Shown: piece by piece, positions 43,538 to 55,104 of the stretch
Numbering within the stretch: the stretch's first letter is position 1
Layout of the letters: the number at the start of each line of letters is the position of its first letter
Assembly: GCA_030762895.1 (NCBI GenBank)
Contig: CM061065.1
Span: 79,617,607 to 79,681,606, forward strand
Length of the DNA stretch: 64,000 nt
Origin: Sophora flavescens
Lineage: Eukaryota > Streptophyta > Magnoliopsida > Fabales > Fabaceae
Reading direction: 5' to 3'
Notes under the pieces: model-generated
The model's input: only the letters and a program-made list of their open reading frames with translations
The model's database searches: none
What the model was told of the DNA's origin: nothing
Made by a program: the position numbers and the translations under genes

Positions 43538-45119
43538 TAATTGTCCATTTAATCTTGTGTCTGTTAGTCTTTTGACCCGTACCTTAAATTGCAATGTCAC
43601 CTTTTCGACAATTACGTTGTTATTCGGGATCGCGATGACGGGACAGGTGGTTGGCACGAGAACATGAGTCCACGAGTTTGTACTATCTTTCATCACCATC
43701 TTTGCTGCACTACTACTTCATCCCCAGAGCTTCTCCACAACCGTTTAGGACATATGAGCTTATCTAAGCTTCAAAAGATGGTTCCTGGTCTTTCATCTTT
43801 GTCAAATCTTAATTGTGAGTCGTGTCAACTTGGTAAACAGTCTAGAATGTCTTTTCCTAAGCGTGTCAATAATCGGGCTACGTCTCCTTTTGCTTTTGTT
43901 CACTCTGATATTTGGGGTCCTAGTCGTGTTGTCTCTATATCTGGATTTCAGTACTTTGTAACTTTGATTGATGATTATTCTCGTTGTAATTGGTTATATT
44001 TAATGAAGAGTCGATCTGAAGTTTTATCCATTTTTGAGACCTTTTGTGCTGAAATTAGAAATCAATTTCATACAAATATTCAAGTACTAAGAAGTGACAA
44101 TTCACCTGAGTATTTTTCCACTGACTTTCATTCATTCCATGTCTTCTCATGGAATTATACATCGATCTTCATGTGTTTATACACCTCAAAAAAATGGGGT
44201 TCTTTGAGCAAAAGAATAGACATCTGATTGAGACAACTTGCACCCTTTTGCTCCATCATAATGTTCCCACTCGCTTTTGGGGGATGTTGTCATTACTGCC
44301 TGTTATCTTATTAATCGCATGCCATCTTCTGTTATGCAACACAAGCCTCCTCATTCCATACTTTTTCTACGACCGGGGCATATTCCCTTACTCCACGTTC
44401 ATAATATGGCACCTGGAAAGGACAAGTTGTCAGCCAAGTCACTCAAATGTATATTCCTTGGGTATTCTCGTGTTCATAAAGGTTACAAATGTTACTCTCC
44501 CGATACTAACAGGTATTACCTTTCTGCTGATGTCACCTTCTTCGAGTCTTCTTTTTTTTATCCTTCATCTTCCTCGACTCCACCTCCATCCATGACAGAG
44601 ATTCTACCACTTCCACAATTTCCTCCTTTGATGTCATTTGACTCCAACAAACCCGGGGAACCTACTGCTCTCGATCCTTCTCCAGCCACTACAGCTCACG
44701 ATCCTTCTCCAGCCACCATTGCCCCCAGGCCCTTACAGGTTTTTCATCGCAGAGGTCGCATAGTGGGTGATGCTCCCCATACAATTTATAACCTGACTCA
44801 TTTCCTGCTCCAGCACCTCCTCTTACTGCAGATCCATCGCCTAGTGATCATCTACCCATTGCCATTATAAAAGGTACTCGTTCCACTCGTAATCCTCATC
44901 CTATTTATAACTTTCTTAGTTACCATCGCTTGTCCACTCCATATTGTGCTTTTATATCCTCTTTGTCTCCTGTTTCTATTCCTAACACCACTATGGTTTC
45001 AGGAAATGGTGGATGAGATGACTGCACTTCATACTAATGGTACTTGGGAATTGGTCCATCTCCCTCCAGGTAAAACTCCTGTAGCTTGTCGTTGGATTTG
45101 CACTGTTAAAGTTGGTTCT
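43538..45119 (+). pseudogene. Element E protease tail, integrase, RT start (copy 1)
   Basis: Resumes after K: NCPFNL-type stretch (about 43537-43555), then LLHNRLGHMSLSKLQKM (about 43730), CESCQLGKQSR, HSDIWGPSRVV with the first Asp (about 43900), RSDNSPEYF with the second Asp (about 44092). Frame breaks near 44130, 44200 and 44280 surround the Glu region. CIFLGYSRVHKGYKCYSP is at about 44447. A duplicated ALDPSPATTAHDPSPATIA segment lies at about 44672-44730. RT begins at about 45005 (MVDEMTALHTNGTWELV, CRWICTVKVGS) and is cut by L at 45119. Confidence 0.85.
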
Positions 45120-45175
45120 TGTTGGAAATCCGCCTTAATTGCGGTTTATCTAAATTATGTCCAAGTCTTTCAAAA
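45120..45175 (+). repeat. 5' LTR of element L, internally deleted (56 bp)
   Basis: Starts TGTTG like the 3' LTR and ends with the same TTATCTAAATTATGTCCAAG segment. The intervening roughly 156 bp, including the GGACGGTG array and TATA region, are replaced by about 20 bp that contain CCGC and GCGG arms. The last two bases are AA rather than CA. Confidence 0.85.
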
Positions 45176-45617
45176 TGGTATCAAGAGCCAAGTTGGTTGT
45201 CCTTTAAGGTTTCTGCTTCTGGTCAGCAAAACCCAGTTTTTTAACGAACACGTCTCTTTCCATATACCCAAACAGCAAGCTCAAGGTCCCCAAGTCCCCG
45301 TCACTGGCCAGCCCAGTATCCACCTCCGCCAGAAAACCACTCAGCAGCCACCGATCGGCCGTCCACTGGAGACTCGTCACCGGAAACGTCCCCACGCGCC
45401 TCCACACGCACTCCTCCCTGTCGACGCGTGCAAACCACGCGCCACCTTCCTGACGTCGGAGCCACCGCACACTCGCCCAGATCTGCTCGCCGGCGTCTCC
45501 TCTTCCTGTCTAGGGGGTCGGTTCTTCGATTCTCCGACTCTTTGACAAGTGGGTCTTTTTTTTATTCGTTTCTGGTTCCTTGCTGCTGCTGGTCTCTTCT
45601 CATTCTCAGGTGTTAAG

Positions 45618-46480
45618 ATGGCTTCTACCTCACAGAAAAATGATGGTCCTGCCTTCTCCATCTTTGGAACGCCTAAAATTACTTCAGAGAAATTGAATGG
45701 TAAAAATTATTTTGCATGGTCAGCCTCTGTAGAACTTTGGTTTCTTGGTCAAGGATATTATGAACATCTGGAAAAGTCCTCAGAGAATATTTCAGAAGAA
45801 AATTGTAAGCAATGGAAGAAACTTGACTATCAACTTTGTGCTCTCTTGTGGCAATCTGTGGAGCCATTCATCCTCACAAATTTCAGAGCCTTCAAAACTT
45901 GTCACTCTTTCTGGAAAAAGGCTTAAAGTGTCTTTGCTAATGACATTCAACGATTGTATGATGCTGCCCAAAAATTGGCCACTCTTAAACAAACTGATCA
46001 TGACATGGTTGCCTATGTTTCGAAAGCCCAATCAGCAGTTGAGGAGTTAAAATTATCCTTGGAAGCTGATAAACTCGAAGACATGAAGAAGAAACTTGAT
46101 AACCTGTATATGGTGTTGATTCTACGAGGAATGCATCCGGATTTTGATCATGTTCACGATTAAGTCTTAACTGGCCAAGAAGTTCCTTCATTAGAAAATC
46201 TGATTACTCGACTCCTTCGGGTTCCCTCATCAAGAACGAGAGGAAATTCGGTTGACGATTTGAAACTTCGCCATGGTTTCCAATCGAGGGGGGAGAGGAG
46301 GTCATGCAAACAGTGGAGGACGAGGTGGAAGAGGAGGTCGCCCTCAGTGTTCCTATTGCAAACGAATGGGCCATTCTCAAGACACTTGCTACTCCCTTCA
46401 TGGATTCCCCGGAAAATCTGTGAATATTTCTAAGTCCGAAACACCAGAGAGAAAATTTTCGAAGGCGATTACCTAGAGTA
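45618..46480 (+). pseudogene. Element L gag
   Basis: Starts MASTSQKNDGPAFSIFG at 45618 with the family N-terminal motif (EKLNGKNYFAWSASVELWFLG). In-frame stops fall at 45924-45926 and 46161-46163, between otherwise collinear capsid segments. The glycine/arginine tract and zinc knuckle CSYCKRMGHSQDTC lie in 46273-46476 (knuckle about 46350-46391). Confidence 0.9.
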
Positions 46481-46499
46481 CCTCCAGCTAAAGGCTGCC

Positions 46500-48806
46500 A
46501 AGGAATCTCAAACATCGTCTGCTATAGGAGCTCATAACTCTACTGCTTGTGTTTCTAGATCTGGTAATGATCAAAGTCCATGGATAATTGATTCAGGTGC
46601 CTCTGATCACATTGTTGGTAATGGTTCTTTATTTTCATCCATTTCTCCTCCTGAAATTCCTCATTTCATTACTCTAGCTGATGGTTCTAGAGTTGCAGAT
46701 AAAGGAATTGGTCATGTATCACCCTCTTCTTCTCTGTCTTTAAAATCGGTTTTGTTCATACCTGGTTGTCCTTTCAATTTAATATCTCTCAGCCAACTTA
46801 CTCGTTCTCATAATTGTTCAGTAACATTTGATGCTAACTCCTTTGTCATACAGGAACGTGGTACGGGTCGAACGATTGGCGTAGGACATGAATCTCACGG
46901 TCTTTACTACCTTAAGCCTAATCCTGCTTGGGTTTGCAGTGCTGCCACATCACCAAAACTCCTTCATGAGCGCTTGGGACACCCACATTTAGCTAAATTA
47001 AAAATAATGGTTCCAAGCCTTGACAAAATAAAGACTTTCACCTGTGAGTCATGTCAGCTAGGAAAACATGTTCGTTCTTCTTTTGTTAGACATCTTGAAA
47101 GTCGTGTTGATTCTCCTTTTTCAATTATTCATTCTGATATATGGGGCCCTAATCGTGTCTCTTCTATGGGGTATAGATATTTTGTTACCTTCATTGATGA
47201 GTTTTCTCGATGTACTTGGGTGTTCTTAATGAAAGAACGTTCTGAAATTTTGTCCATTCTCACTTCTTTTGTTAATGAAATAAAAACTCAATTTGATAAG
47301 ACAGTTAAGATCTTTAGAAGTGATGATGCAAAAGAATATTTTTCTTCTGCTATTTCTTCTTTTTTGTCAACACAGGGCATTCTCCATCAATCCTCTTGTC
47401 CTCATACCCCTCAACAGAATGGCATTGCCGAAAGGAAGAACAGACATATTGTTGAGACTGCTCGGACATTATTACTTCATGCAAATACACCTGTCCGACA
47501 TTGGGGTGATGCTGTTTTGACAGCATGTTTTCTGATAAATCGGATGCCTTCTTCCTCTATTGAAAATAAAATTCCACATTCCATCTTGTTTCCTAAAGAA
47601 CCACTATTTCATGTTGCGCCACGTATTTTTGGATGCACTTGTTTTGTTCATGATTTGTCTCCAGGTCTTGATAAGCTTGCTGCTAGAGCCATCAAATGTG
47701 TTTTCCTTGGATATTCCAGATTACAGAAAGGCTACCGCTGTTTCTCTCCAGTTCACAATCGTTATTATATCACGGCAGATGTAACTTTTTTTGAAGAAAA
47801 GTCATATTTCTCGCCCTCCATCGTTGAGTCTAATACTCTTCATGAAGTTTTTCCTATTCCCTATCTTGGTCCATCACCTTTGCAGGAATCAGAGTCAACT
47901 GTCGATTCTTCTGTAGATATTCCTGTCAATCCTCCACCTGAACAGACTCACAGATCACCCATCCTATATCGGCGTCGTCCACGAATTCCCAATACAGAAC
48001 TTGAAGGTACTGAAAGACCAGTTGAATCATGTCCTACTTCAGCAGACAACCCGACTACGGACCTACCTGAGGATAATCATGACTTGCCCATTGCTCTTAG
48101 GAAAGGTACTCGGTCCACACGTAATCCCCATCCTATTTATAACTTCTTAAGTTATCATCGTCTCTCTCCTTCTTATCATTCTTTTGTGTCTTCTTTATCT
48201 TCTGTTACTCTTCCTAAAAATTTTTGTGAAGCACTTGATCATCCAGGATGGCGACAAGCCATGATTGATGAAATGCAGGCTTTGGAGCATAATGGTACAT
48301 GGGAGTTAGTTCCTCTTCCTCCGGGCAAGAAACCTGTTGGTTGTCGGTGGGTTTATGCTATAAAAGTTGGGGCCGATGGACAGATTGATCGTCTCAAAGC
48401 TCGATTGGTAGCCAAAGGTTATACCCAGATTTATGGCCTTGATTATGGAGATACTTTCTCTCCTGTGGCTAAAATTACTTCTGTTCGACTATTTCTTGCC
48501 ATAGCCGCCATCCGTCATTGGCCACTGTACCAGTTGGATATTAAAAATGCATTCCTGCATGGAGAATTAGAAGAGGAGATTTATATGGAGCAACCACCTG
48601 GATTTGTTGCTCAGGGGGAGTCTAGCTTGGTTTGCAAACTGCGACGGTCTCTTTATGGACTCAAACAATCCCCACGAGCTTGGTTTGGAAAATTCAGCTC
48701 AGTTGTTCAAGCTTTTGGGGTGAAACGTAGTGAAGCTGACCATTCGGTTTTTTATCGCCATACCTCTCCAAGTAAATGTGTTTACTTGGTGGTCTATGCG
48801 AGATGA
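46500..48806 (+). pseudogene. Element L protease, integrase and RT up to the active site
   Basis: A long open stretch (the part from ATG 46752 is 684 codons). Protease WIIDSGASDH at about 46581-46610; GAG-pre-integrase LLHERLGHPHLAKL (about 46960) and CESCQLGKHVR; integrase HSDIWGPNRV (first Asp), RSDDAKEYF (second Asp, where Asn is usual at the next position), QQNGIAERKNRH (Glu); CVFLGYSRLQKGYRCFSP; RT GCRWVYAIKVGADG, YGDTFSPVAKITSVR, NAFLHGELEEEIYME. The frame fails at about 48797 inside the YVDD codons. Confidence 0.9.
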
Positions 48807-49751
48807 TATAGTCATCACGGGAAATGACCAGAAAAAATTGCTTGAGCTAAAGCAACACCTATTTAGTCACTTTCAGACAAAAGATTTGGGAAAGCTAAAA
48901 TACTTTCTTGGAATTGAAGTTGCTCAGTCAGAAGACGGGATTATCATCTCACAAAGGAAGTATGTGTTAGATATACTTAAAGAAACTGGTATGTTGGATT
49001 GTCGACCAGTTGATAGTCCTATGGATCCAAATCAAAACTGCTACCCAACCAGGGGGAGCCTTATTCCGATCCAGAAAGATATCGGAGATTGGTTGGGAAG
49101 CTCATCTATCTCACTATTACAAGGCCAGATATTTCCTTTGCTGTTGGAGTGGTGAGTCAATTCATGCAGTCTCCTCATAATGATCATTGGGATGCGAGAA
49201 TACGAATCACGAGATACATTAAAAAGACACCAGGACAAGGACTACTTTATGAAGACAAAGGAAACACTCAAGTAGTTGGATTTTGCGATGCAGATTGGGC
49301 AGGATCACCTATTGATAGGCGTTCCACTTCAGGGTATTGTGTGTCTATTGGAGGAAACCTTGTCTCGTGGAAGAGTAAGAAACAAAATGTTGTTGCAAGG
49401 TCTAGTGCAGAGGCTGAATATAGAGCCATGGCGATAGCCACGTGTGAGCTCATTTGGATTAAACAACTTCTTCAGGAATTGAAGTTTGGAGATACTCAAC
49501 AAATGAAGGTATGTTGTGATAACCAAGCAGCCCTCCATATAGCTTCCAATCCAGTATTTCACGAGAGAACTAAACATATCGAGATCGATTGTCATTTTGT
49601 CCGAGAGAAAGTCCTTTCTAAAGAAGTCGTCACCGAATTTGTTAGCTCTAATGATCAACTGGCAGACGTTTTTACAAAATCTCTAAGAGGACCAAGAATT
49701 CAAAATATTTGCTCCAAGCTTGGAGCATTTGATTTATATGCTCCAGCTTGA
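48797..49751 (+). pseudogene. Element L RT thumb and RNase H
   Basis: After the frameshift at the active site, DDIVITGNDQKKLLELKQH and KYFLGIEVAQSEDG read in the frame ending at 49155. A further shift near 49050-49089 moves to 49089-49751, which holds the complete RNase H (FCDADWAGSPIDRRSTSGYC, ARSSAEAEYRAMA, DNQAALHIASNPVFHERTKH, QLADVFTKSLRGPRI) and stop. The polypurine tract CAGCTTGAGGGGGAC follows. Confidence 0.9.
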
Positions 49752-49758
49752 GGGGGAC

Positions 49759-49970
49759 TGTTGATATTAGTTGGACGGTGTGGACGGTGAGGACGGTGCG
49801 GACGGTGTGGACGGTGTGAGCTTAACTATGTTCCTAGGAATTAAATTTCCTTGTAAATTGTAAAGTGTATTTACTGTTTAGTGTATATATATATCAAGTA
49901 TGATGAATAGAAGATTCATTCAAGCATTTCACAAATATTGTTATCTAAATTATGTCCAAGTCTTTCAACA
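49759..49970 (+). repeat. 3' LTR of element L (212 bp) with five GGACGGTG units
   Basis: TGTTGATATTAG to CTTTCAACA. A 9-bp tandem array of GGACGGTG plus one base occurs five times at 49773, 49782, 49791, 49800 and 49809. TATA-like GTGTATATATATATC at about 49882-49896. Followed by GTTCT. Confidence 0.95.
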
Positions 49971-49975
49971 GTTCT

Positions 49976-50358
49976 GATGGTCAGGTTGATCGCCTTAAGG
50001 CCCGCCTTGTTGCTAAAGGGTACATTCAGGTTTATGGCCAAGACTACACAGATACCTTCTCTCCCATTGCTAAGATGTCATTCGTTTATTCTTGGCAATA
50101 ACTACCATTCGTTCTTGGCCCTTGTTTCAGCTTGATATTAAGAATGCATTTCTTCATGGTGAGCTTCATGAGGAGATTTATATGGAGCAACCGCCTGGCT
50201 TTGTTGCTCAGGGGGAGTTTAATCTGGTTTGTAAACTTCGCCGTTCTCTTTATGGTTTGAAGCAATCTCCTCGTGCCTGGTTTGGAAGGTTTAGCACTGT
50301 TATTCAAGAATTTGGAATGTCTCGCTGTGATTCTGATCATCTGAGTCTTTTATAGGCA
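49976..50358 (+). pseudogene. Element E RT, rest of duplicated copy 1
   Basis: Resumes right after L with DGQVDRLKARLVAKGY (about 49976-50024), frame break near 50080, then AFLHGELHEEIYMEQPPGF and LKQSPRAWFGRF to CDSDH at about 50340. It then jumps at a shared AGGCA back to ALSHP of a second RT start at 50359. Together with 45000-45119 this forms copy 1 of a tandem duplication and lacks YVDD. Confidence 0.85.
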
Positions 50359-51875
50359 CTTTCACATCCAAGAAGGCGTCAGGCAATGGTGGATGAGATG
50401 ACTGCACTTCATACTAATGGTACTTGGGAGTTGGTCCATCTCCTTCCAGGTAAAACTCCTGTAGCTTGTCGTTGGATTTTCACTGTTAAAGTTGGTTCCG
50501 ATGGTCAGGTTGATCGCCTTAAGGCCCGCCTTGTTGCTAAAGGGTACACTCAGGTTTATGGCCAAGACTACACAGATACCTTCTCTCCCATTGCTAAGAT
50601 GTCATCTATTCGTTTATTCTTGGCAATAGCTGCCATTCGTTCTTGGCCCTTGTTTCAGTTTGATATTAAGAACGTATTTCTTTATGGTGAGCTCCATGAG
50701 GAGATTTATATGGAGCAACCGCCTGGCTTTGTTGCTCAGGGGGAGTCTAATCTGGTTTGTAAACTTCGCCGTTTTCTTTATGGTTTGAAGCAATCTCCTC
50801 GTGCCTGGTTTGGAAGGTTTAGCACTGTTATTCAAGAATTTGGAATGTCTTGCTGTGATTCTGATCATACAGTCTTTTATAGGCATAACTCTCAGGGAAG
50901 GTGCATCTATTTGGTAGTTTATGTTGATGATATTGTCATAACAGGAGATGATCAAGATGGCATTGAAAAGTTGAAGAAACACTTGTTTCATCATTTTCAG
51001 ACCAAGGACTTGGGCTTACTTAAATACTTTTTGGGTATTGAAGTGGCTCAATCTAAATGTGACGTCGTTGTCTCTCAAAGGAAATATGTATTGGACATTC
51101 TTGAGGAAACTGGCATGTCAGACTGTAAACCGATTGACTCTGCTATGGATCCTAATGTTAAACTTCTTCCTGGTCAGGGGGAGCCATTGAGTCATCCGGG
51201 TAGGTATCAGAGACTAGTTGGTAAGCTAATTATCTTACCATCATTCATCCAGACATTTCGTTTGTTGTTTCAGTGGTGAGTCAATTCCTTCAGTCTCCCC
51301 ATGATAGTCATTGGAATGCAGTTGTTCGTATTTTGAGGTATGTTAAAGGATCTCCCGGTCAAGGTTTATTGTATGAAAACAAAGGTCATTCCCATGTGAT
51401 TGGTTATTCGGATGCTGATTGGGCTGGATCTCCCTCTGATAGACGTTCTACCTCAGGATACTGTGTTCTTGTAGGAGGTAATCTTGTCTCCTGGAAAAGT
51501 AAGAAGCAGGAGGTTGTAGCTAGATCTAGCGCTGAGGTTGAGTATCGTGCTATGGCCTTGGTCACATGTGAGCTTATCTGGATCAAGCAATTAATTCATG
51601 AGCTGAAATTTATAGAGGTCTCTCAAATGGAGTTGTTTTGTGATAATCAAGCTGCTCTTCATATTGCTTCCAACCCGGTTTTTCATGAGAGGACCAAAAA
51701 TATTGAAGTGGATTGTCATTTTATTAGAGAAAAAGTTATATATGGTTGTATTGTCACTAGTTACATTAGTTCTAATAATCAACTAGCTGATATTTTCACT
51801 AAATCTCTTCGGGCCCCCCGGATTGAGTTTATTTGTAACAAGCTGGATGCATATAATCTACATGCTCCAACTTGA
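50359..51875 (+). pseudogene. Element E RT (copy 2) and RNase H
   Basis: This second RT copy runs from ALSHPRRRQAMVDEM through CRWIFTVKVGSDGQ, YTDTFSPIAKMSSIR, the intact YVDD at 50920-50931, and KYFLGIEVAQS to a frameshift at about 51232. RNase H is open in 51273-51875 (YSDADWAGSPSDRRSTSGYC, ARSSAEVEYRAMA, DNQAALHIASNPVFHERTK, QLADIFTKSLRAPRI). The stop is followed by the polypurine tract AACTTGAGGGGGAG (51869-51882) and the 3' LTR. Confidence 0.9.
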
Positions 51876-51882
51876 GGGGGAG

Positions 51883-51994
51883 TGTTAGAATGTTAGGTAG
51901 TAGGCCCATAAGCCCATTTGTGTATGTTGTACATATAGCCTTGTAATAACTCTTTTTGACTAAGTAATGAAAGTAAGGAAATACACTTTCTACA
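51883..51994 (+). repeat. 3' LTR of element E (112 bp)
   Basis: TGTTAGAATGT to CTTTCTACA, followed by CATTT at 51995-51999, after which the chromovirus F spacer and RT resume. Confidence 0.95.
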
Positions 51995-53364
51995 CATTTA
52001 AATGGCAAATGGGTTGAAGTAAGAGGAGAGAGGGGGACAAGACACACAGCACAAACAGCCTTGCAAAGTATCTTGGGGAGGAAAAAAGGGATGATTGGGG
52101 GCCTACGTTTTTCTCAGAAGTCCAATTTACTAACAATTCAGCAAGGACAGAAACACATGGGGGTATTGATGTGAAACAAAGGGGAGAAATTGAGAGGTTG
52201 CTAGCCCAATATGCGAGGTGTTCAAGGAACCTAAAGGGTTACCGCCGAGGAGAGGAAAAGAGCATGCTATCACATTATTTGAGGGACAAGTGCCAGTGAA
52301 TGTGAGGCCCTATCGCTACCCTCATTATCATAAAAACGAAATTGGAAAACAGGTTCAAGAGATGCTGAATTCTGGTAATCGGATACATTCGAGTGCTTTC
52401 TCCAGGCCGGTCATTTTGGTTAAAAAGAAAGATGAGGCGTGGAGAATGAGTGTGGACTACCAAGCTCTAAACAAGGTAACTGTACCCGACAAATTCCCCA
52501 TTCCCGTAATTGATGAGTTGTTAGATGAGTTGCATGGCACTCAATTTTTCTCGTAAGCTGGTCTAAAGTCGGGATATCATCAAGTTAGAGTTAAGGAGGA
52601 AGATGTGCACAAACCCGCTTTTAGAACCCATGAGGGCATTACGAATATTTGGTGATGCCTTTTGGGTTAATGAACACACCATCAACTTTTCAAGCTCTAA
52701 TGAATGATATTTTTAGGCCCATGTTAAGGAAGTTTGTACTTGTGTTCTTCGATGACATCCTAGTTTACAGCCGGATTGGGTGACACATCTAATACACTTA
52801 GCAGAGGTGTTAGAGTTGCTGCAGATCGAAATTGGTGGCTGATCGGAAAAAATGTCAAGTTTGTGCAGTCCACAATGGAGTATTGGGGATACCTAATATC
52901 TAAGGAAGCGGTCACTATGGATCATAGCAAGATCGGAAGCGTAATTCAAAGGCCAATTCCAAAAAATGTTAAAGGAGTCGGGGTTTTAGGCTTAACCGGT
53001 TACTATCGTAAGTTTATACAAGACTATGGCAAGATTGCGAGGCCTTTAACTGAGCTTACTAAGAAAGAAGGGTTTAAGTGGGGACCAAAAGCACAGGCAG
53101 CATTTGAATTGTTGAAAACAAAAATGACTACAGCCCCTGTTCTTGCTCTACCTGATTTCACTAAAGAACTTATAATAGAGTGTGATGCCAAGGGACTTGG
53201 TGTGGGTGCCATTCTGATGCAAAATGGGAGGCCTATCATATTTTTCAGCAAAGCTTTGGGTGAAAGGAATTTGTATAAGTCAGCTTACGAAAAAGAATTG
53301 ATGGCGGTAGTGTTGGCCATTCAACATTGGAGGCCTTATTTGTTGGGAAGGCACTTTATGGTTT
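51995..53364 (+). pseudogene. Chromovirus F reverse transcriptase and RNase H (interrupted)
   Basis: After the E insertion the protease-RT spacer runs to Ty3/gypsy RT: FKEPKGLPPRRG and VNVRPYRYPHYHKNEI at about 52218-52340, SVDYQALNKVTVPDKFPIP (about 52450-52505), stop near 52556, then VFFDDILVYS codons at about 52746-52773. A deletion near 52775 removes part of the connection. The frame 52776-53402 has YWGYLISKEAV, GLTGYYRKFIQDYGKIARPL and RNase H (ECDAKGLGVGAILMQ, YEKELMAVV). G interrupts it at 53364 in the FMV-TDQK region. Confidence 0.9.
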
Positions 53365-53573
53365 ACTTGAATATGAAAACTGAATACTTTTACTTGTATT
53401 GATAATGAATATGAGTGCAAGATATACAAACACTTGACTCTAGACTTGATTCCTAGAACAATAAAAGTCTATACAAAGTCCTAGGAGAAATATACAATGA
53501 ATCATAAGAATACAATGGATGGGACTCCACCGTCCACATAAATCCACCGTCCATATATTAATTATATTCAACA
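53365..53573 (-). repeat. 3' LTR of element G (209 bp)
   Basis: Contains two GGACGGTG motifs (minus strand; plus coordinates 53528-53535 and 53545-53552). Borders the polypurine tract CCAGCTTGAGGGGGAG (minus, 53574-53589). Confidence 0.95.
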
Positions 53574-53580
53574 CTCCCCC

Positions 53581-55100
53581 TCAAGCTGGAGCATATATGT
53601 CTGATGCAATCAGCTTGTCACATATGTATGCTATTCTAGGACCCCGTAAAGACTTAGTCATCATATCTGCAAGCTGATCTCTAGTACCCACAAAGGAAGT
53701 CTTAATGATGCTCGAGAGGATCTTTTCCCGAATGAAGGGACAATCAACTTCTATATGCTTGGTTCTTTCATGGAAGATAGGATTTGAAGAAAGATACAAT
53801 GCTGATTGGTTGTCACAAGCAAGTTCCATAGGACCTATCTCACAAAACTTCAACTCTTGGAGCAAATATTTTAGCCATAGGAGTTCACAAGTAGTATTAG
53901 CCATAGCACGATACTCTGCTTCTGTGCTTGATCTTGCAACAATATTCTGCTTCTTACTTTTCCATGAAATCGGATTACCTCCAATAAGCACACAGTAGCC
54001 TGAAGTAGACCTCCTATCACTAGCATCGCCTGCCCAATTTGCATCTGTATACCTCATGATATTAGTATGACCCCTGTCCATATAAACAATCCCTTTACCA
54101 GGTGATCCCTTGATATATCTTAGGATCCGAACAACATCATTCCAATGACTGTCACATGGTGAGTTGAAAAACTGACTTACAACACTAACCGAAAAAGCAA
54201 GGTCAGGTCGAGTCATGGTGAGATAATTTAACTTCCCAACTAATCTTCTATATCTGCCTGGGTCAGGATGGGGCTCCCCCTCATTAGGTAGAAGCTTTAC
54301 ATTTGGGTCCATAGGAGTATCGACATGTTTACAATCTAGCATCCCTGTTTCATCAAGAATTTCAAGGGCATATTTCCTCTGAGAAATGGCAACACCTGTT
54401 CTTGATTGGGCTACTTCAATCCCAAGAAAATACCGCAATTGTCCAAGATCTTTGGTTTGAAAATGTTTAAACAAGTGTTGCTTCAATTCCTTAACGCCTT
54501 CTTGATCGTCACCTGTAATAACAATATCATCCACATACACCACAAGATAAATACGTTTATTCAAGGATGAGCATTTAAAGAATACAGAATGGTCTCCCTC
54601 ATGACGAATCATGCCAAACTGCTGGATGATGTTACTTGAACTTCCCAAACCAAGCGCGTGGTGATTGTTTTAAGCCATAGAAGGACTTACGTAACCTGCA
54701 AACAAGATCCGACTCCCCCGAGCAACAAACCCAGGTGGTTGTTCCATATAGATTTCCTCCTCCGGGATCACCATGTAAGAATGCATTTTTAATATCCAGT
54801 TGGTATAATGGCCAGTGTCTCATGGCGGCCATCGACAAGAACAAACGAACAGATGCCATCTTAGCAATGGGAGAAAAAGTATCACCGTAATCCAGACCAT
54901 AGATCTGAGTGTACCCATTTGCGACCAGTCGGGCTTTCAAGCGATCCACCTGCCCATTAGGACCTACTTTAACTGTAAATACCCATCAACAACCAACTAC
55001 CGATTTCCCAGCAGGGGGGAAACAAGGGTCCATGTATGATTAGATTCCAAAGCCGTCATCTCATCAATCATTGCCTGTCGCCATCCTGGATGAGATAGTG
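53581..55100 (-). pseudogene. Element G RT and RNase H
   Basis: The frame 54949-54632 carries RT (DRLKARLVANGYTQIYG, YGDTFSPIAKMASVR, LYQLDIKNAFLHG). A shift near 54765-54640 leads into 54648-53581, one open stretch of 355 codons with intact YVDD (54537-54526), RYFLGIEVAQSRTG, RLVGKLNYLTMTRPD and RNase H (YTDANWAGDASDRRSTSGYC, ARSSTEAEYRAMA, DNQSALYLSS, QLADMMTKSLRGPRI) to a stop by the polypurine tract. Upstream, GCRWVFTVKVG-like codons near 54990 contain a stop. Confidence 0.9.
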
Positions 55101-55104
55101 CTTC

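Larger units (their letters stand above)
45120..49970 (+). mobile_element. Copia element L; target duplication GTTCT
   Basis: Plus-strand insertion in the first RT copy of E, flanked by GTTCT (45115-45119 and 49971-49975). The 3' LTR is 49759-49970 (212 bp), but the 5' LTR is reduced to 45120-45175 (56 bp). Primer site TGGTATCAAGAGCC is at 45176-45189. Gag, protease, integrase, RT and RNase H follow; the 46500-48806 stretch is one long open frame. RT is broken precisely at the catalytic motif. Confidence 0.95.
32478..51994 (+). mobile_element. Copia element E with nested K, M and L; target duplication CATTT
   Basis: The 112-bp LTRs at 32478-32589 and 51883-51994 are flanked by CATTT (32473-32477 and 51995-51999) and lie inside the protease/RT spacer of chromovirus F. 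Removing K (33506-43537) and L (45120-49975) leaves a copia element of about 4.6 kb in order leader, gag end, protease, integrase, RT (partly duplicated), RNase H. The LTRs differ at 4 of 112 positions. Most of gag is missing. Confidence 0.95.

Noticed and set aside
49773..49816. Tandem 9-bp array as a possible CRISPR-like or satellite locus
   Set aside because: Units are contiguous without spacers and lie inside an LTR of a plant retrotransposon; a local LTR repeat explains them.
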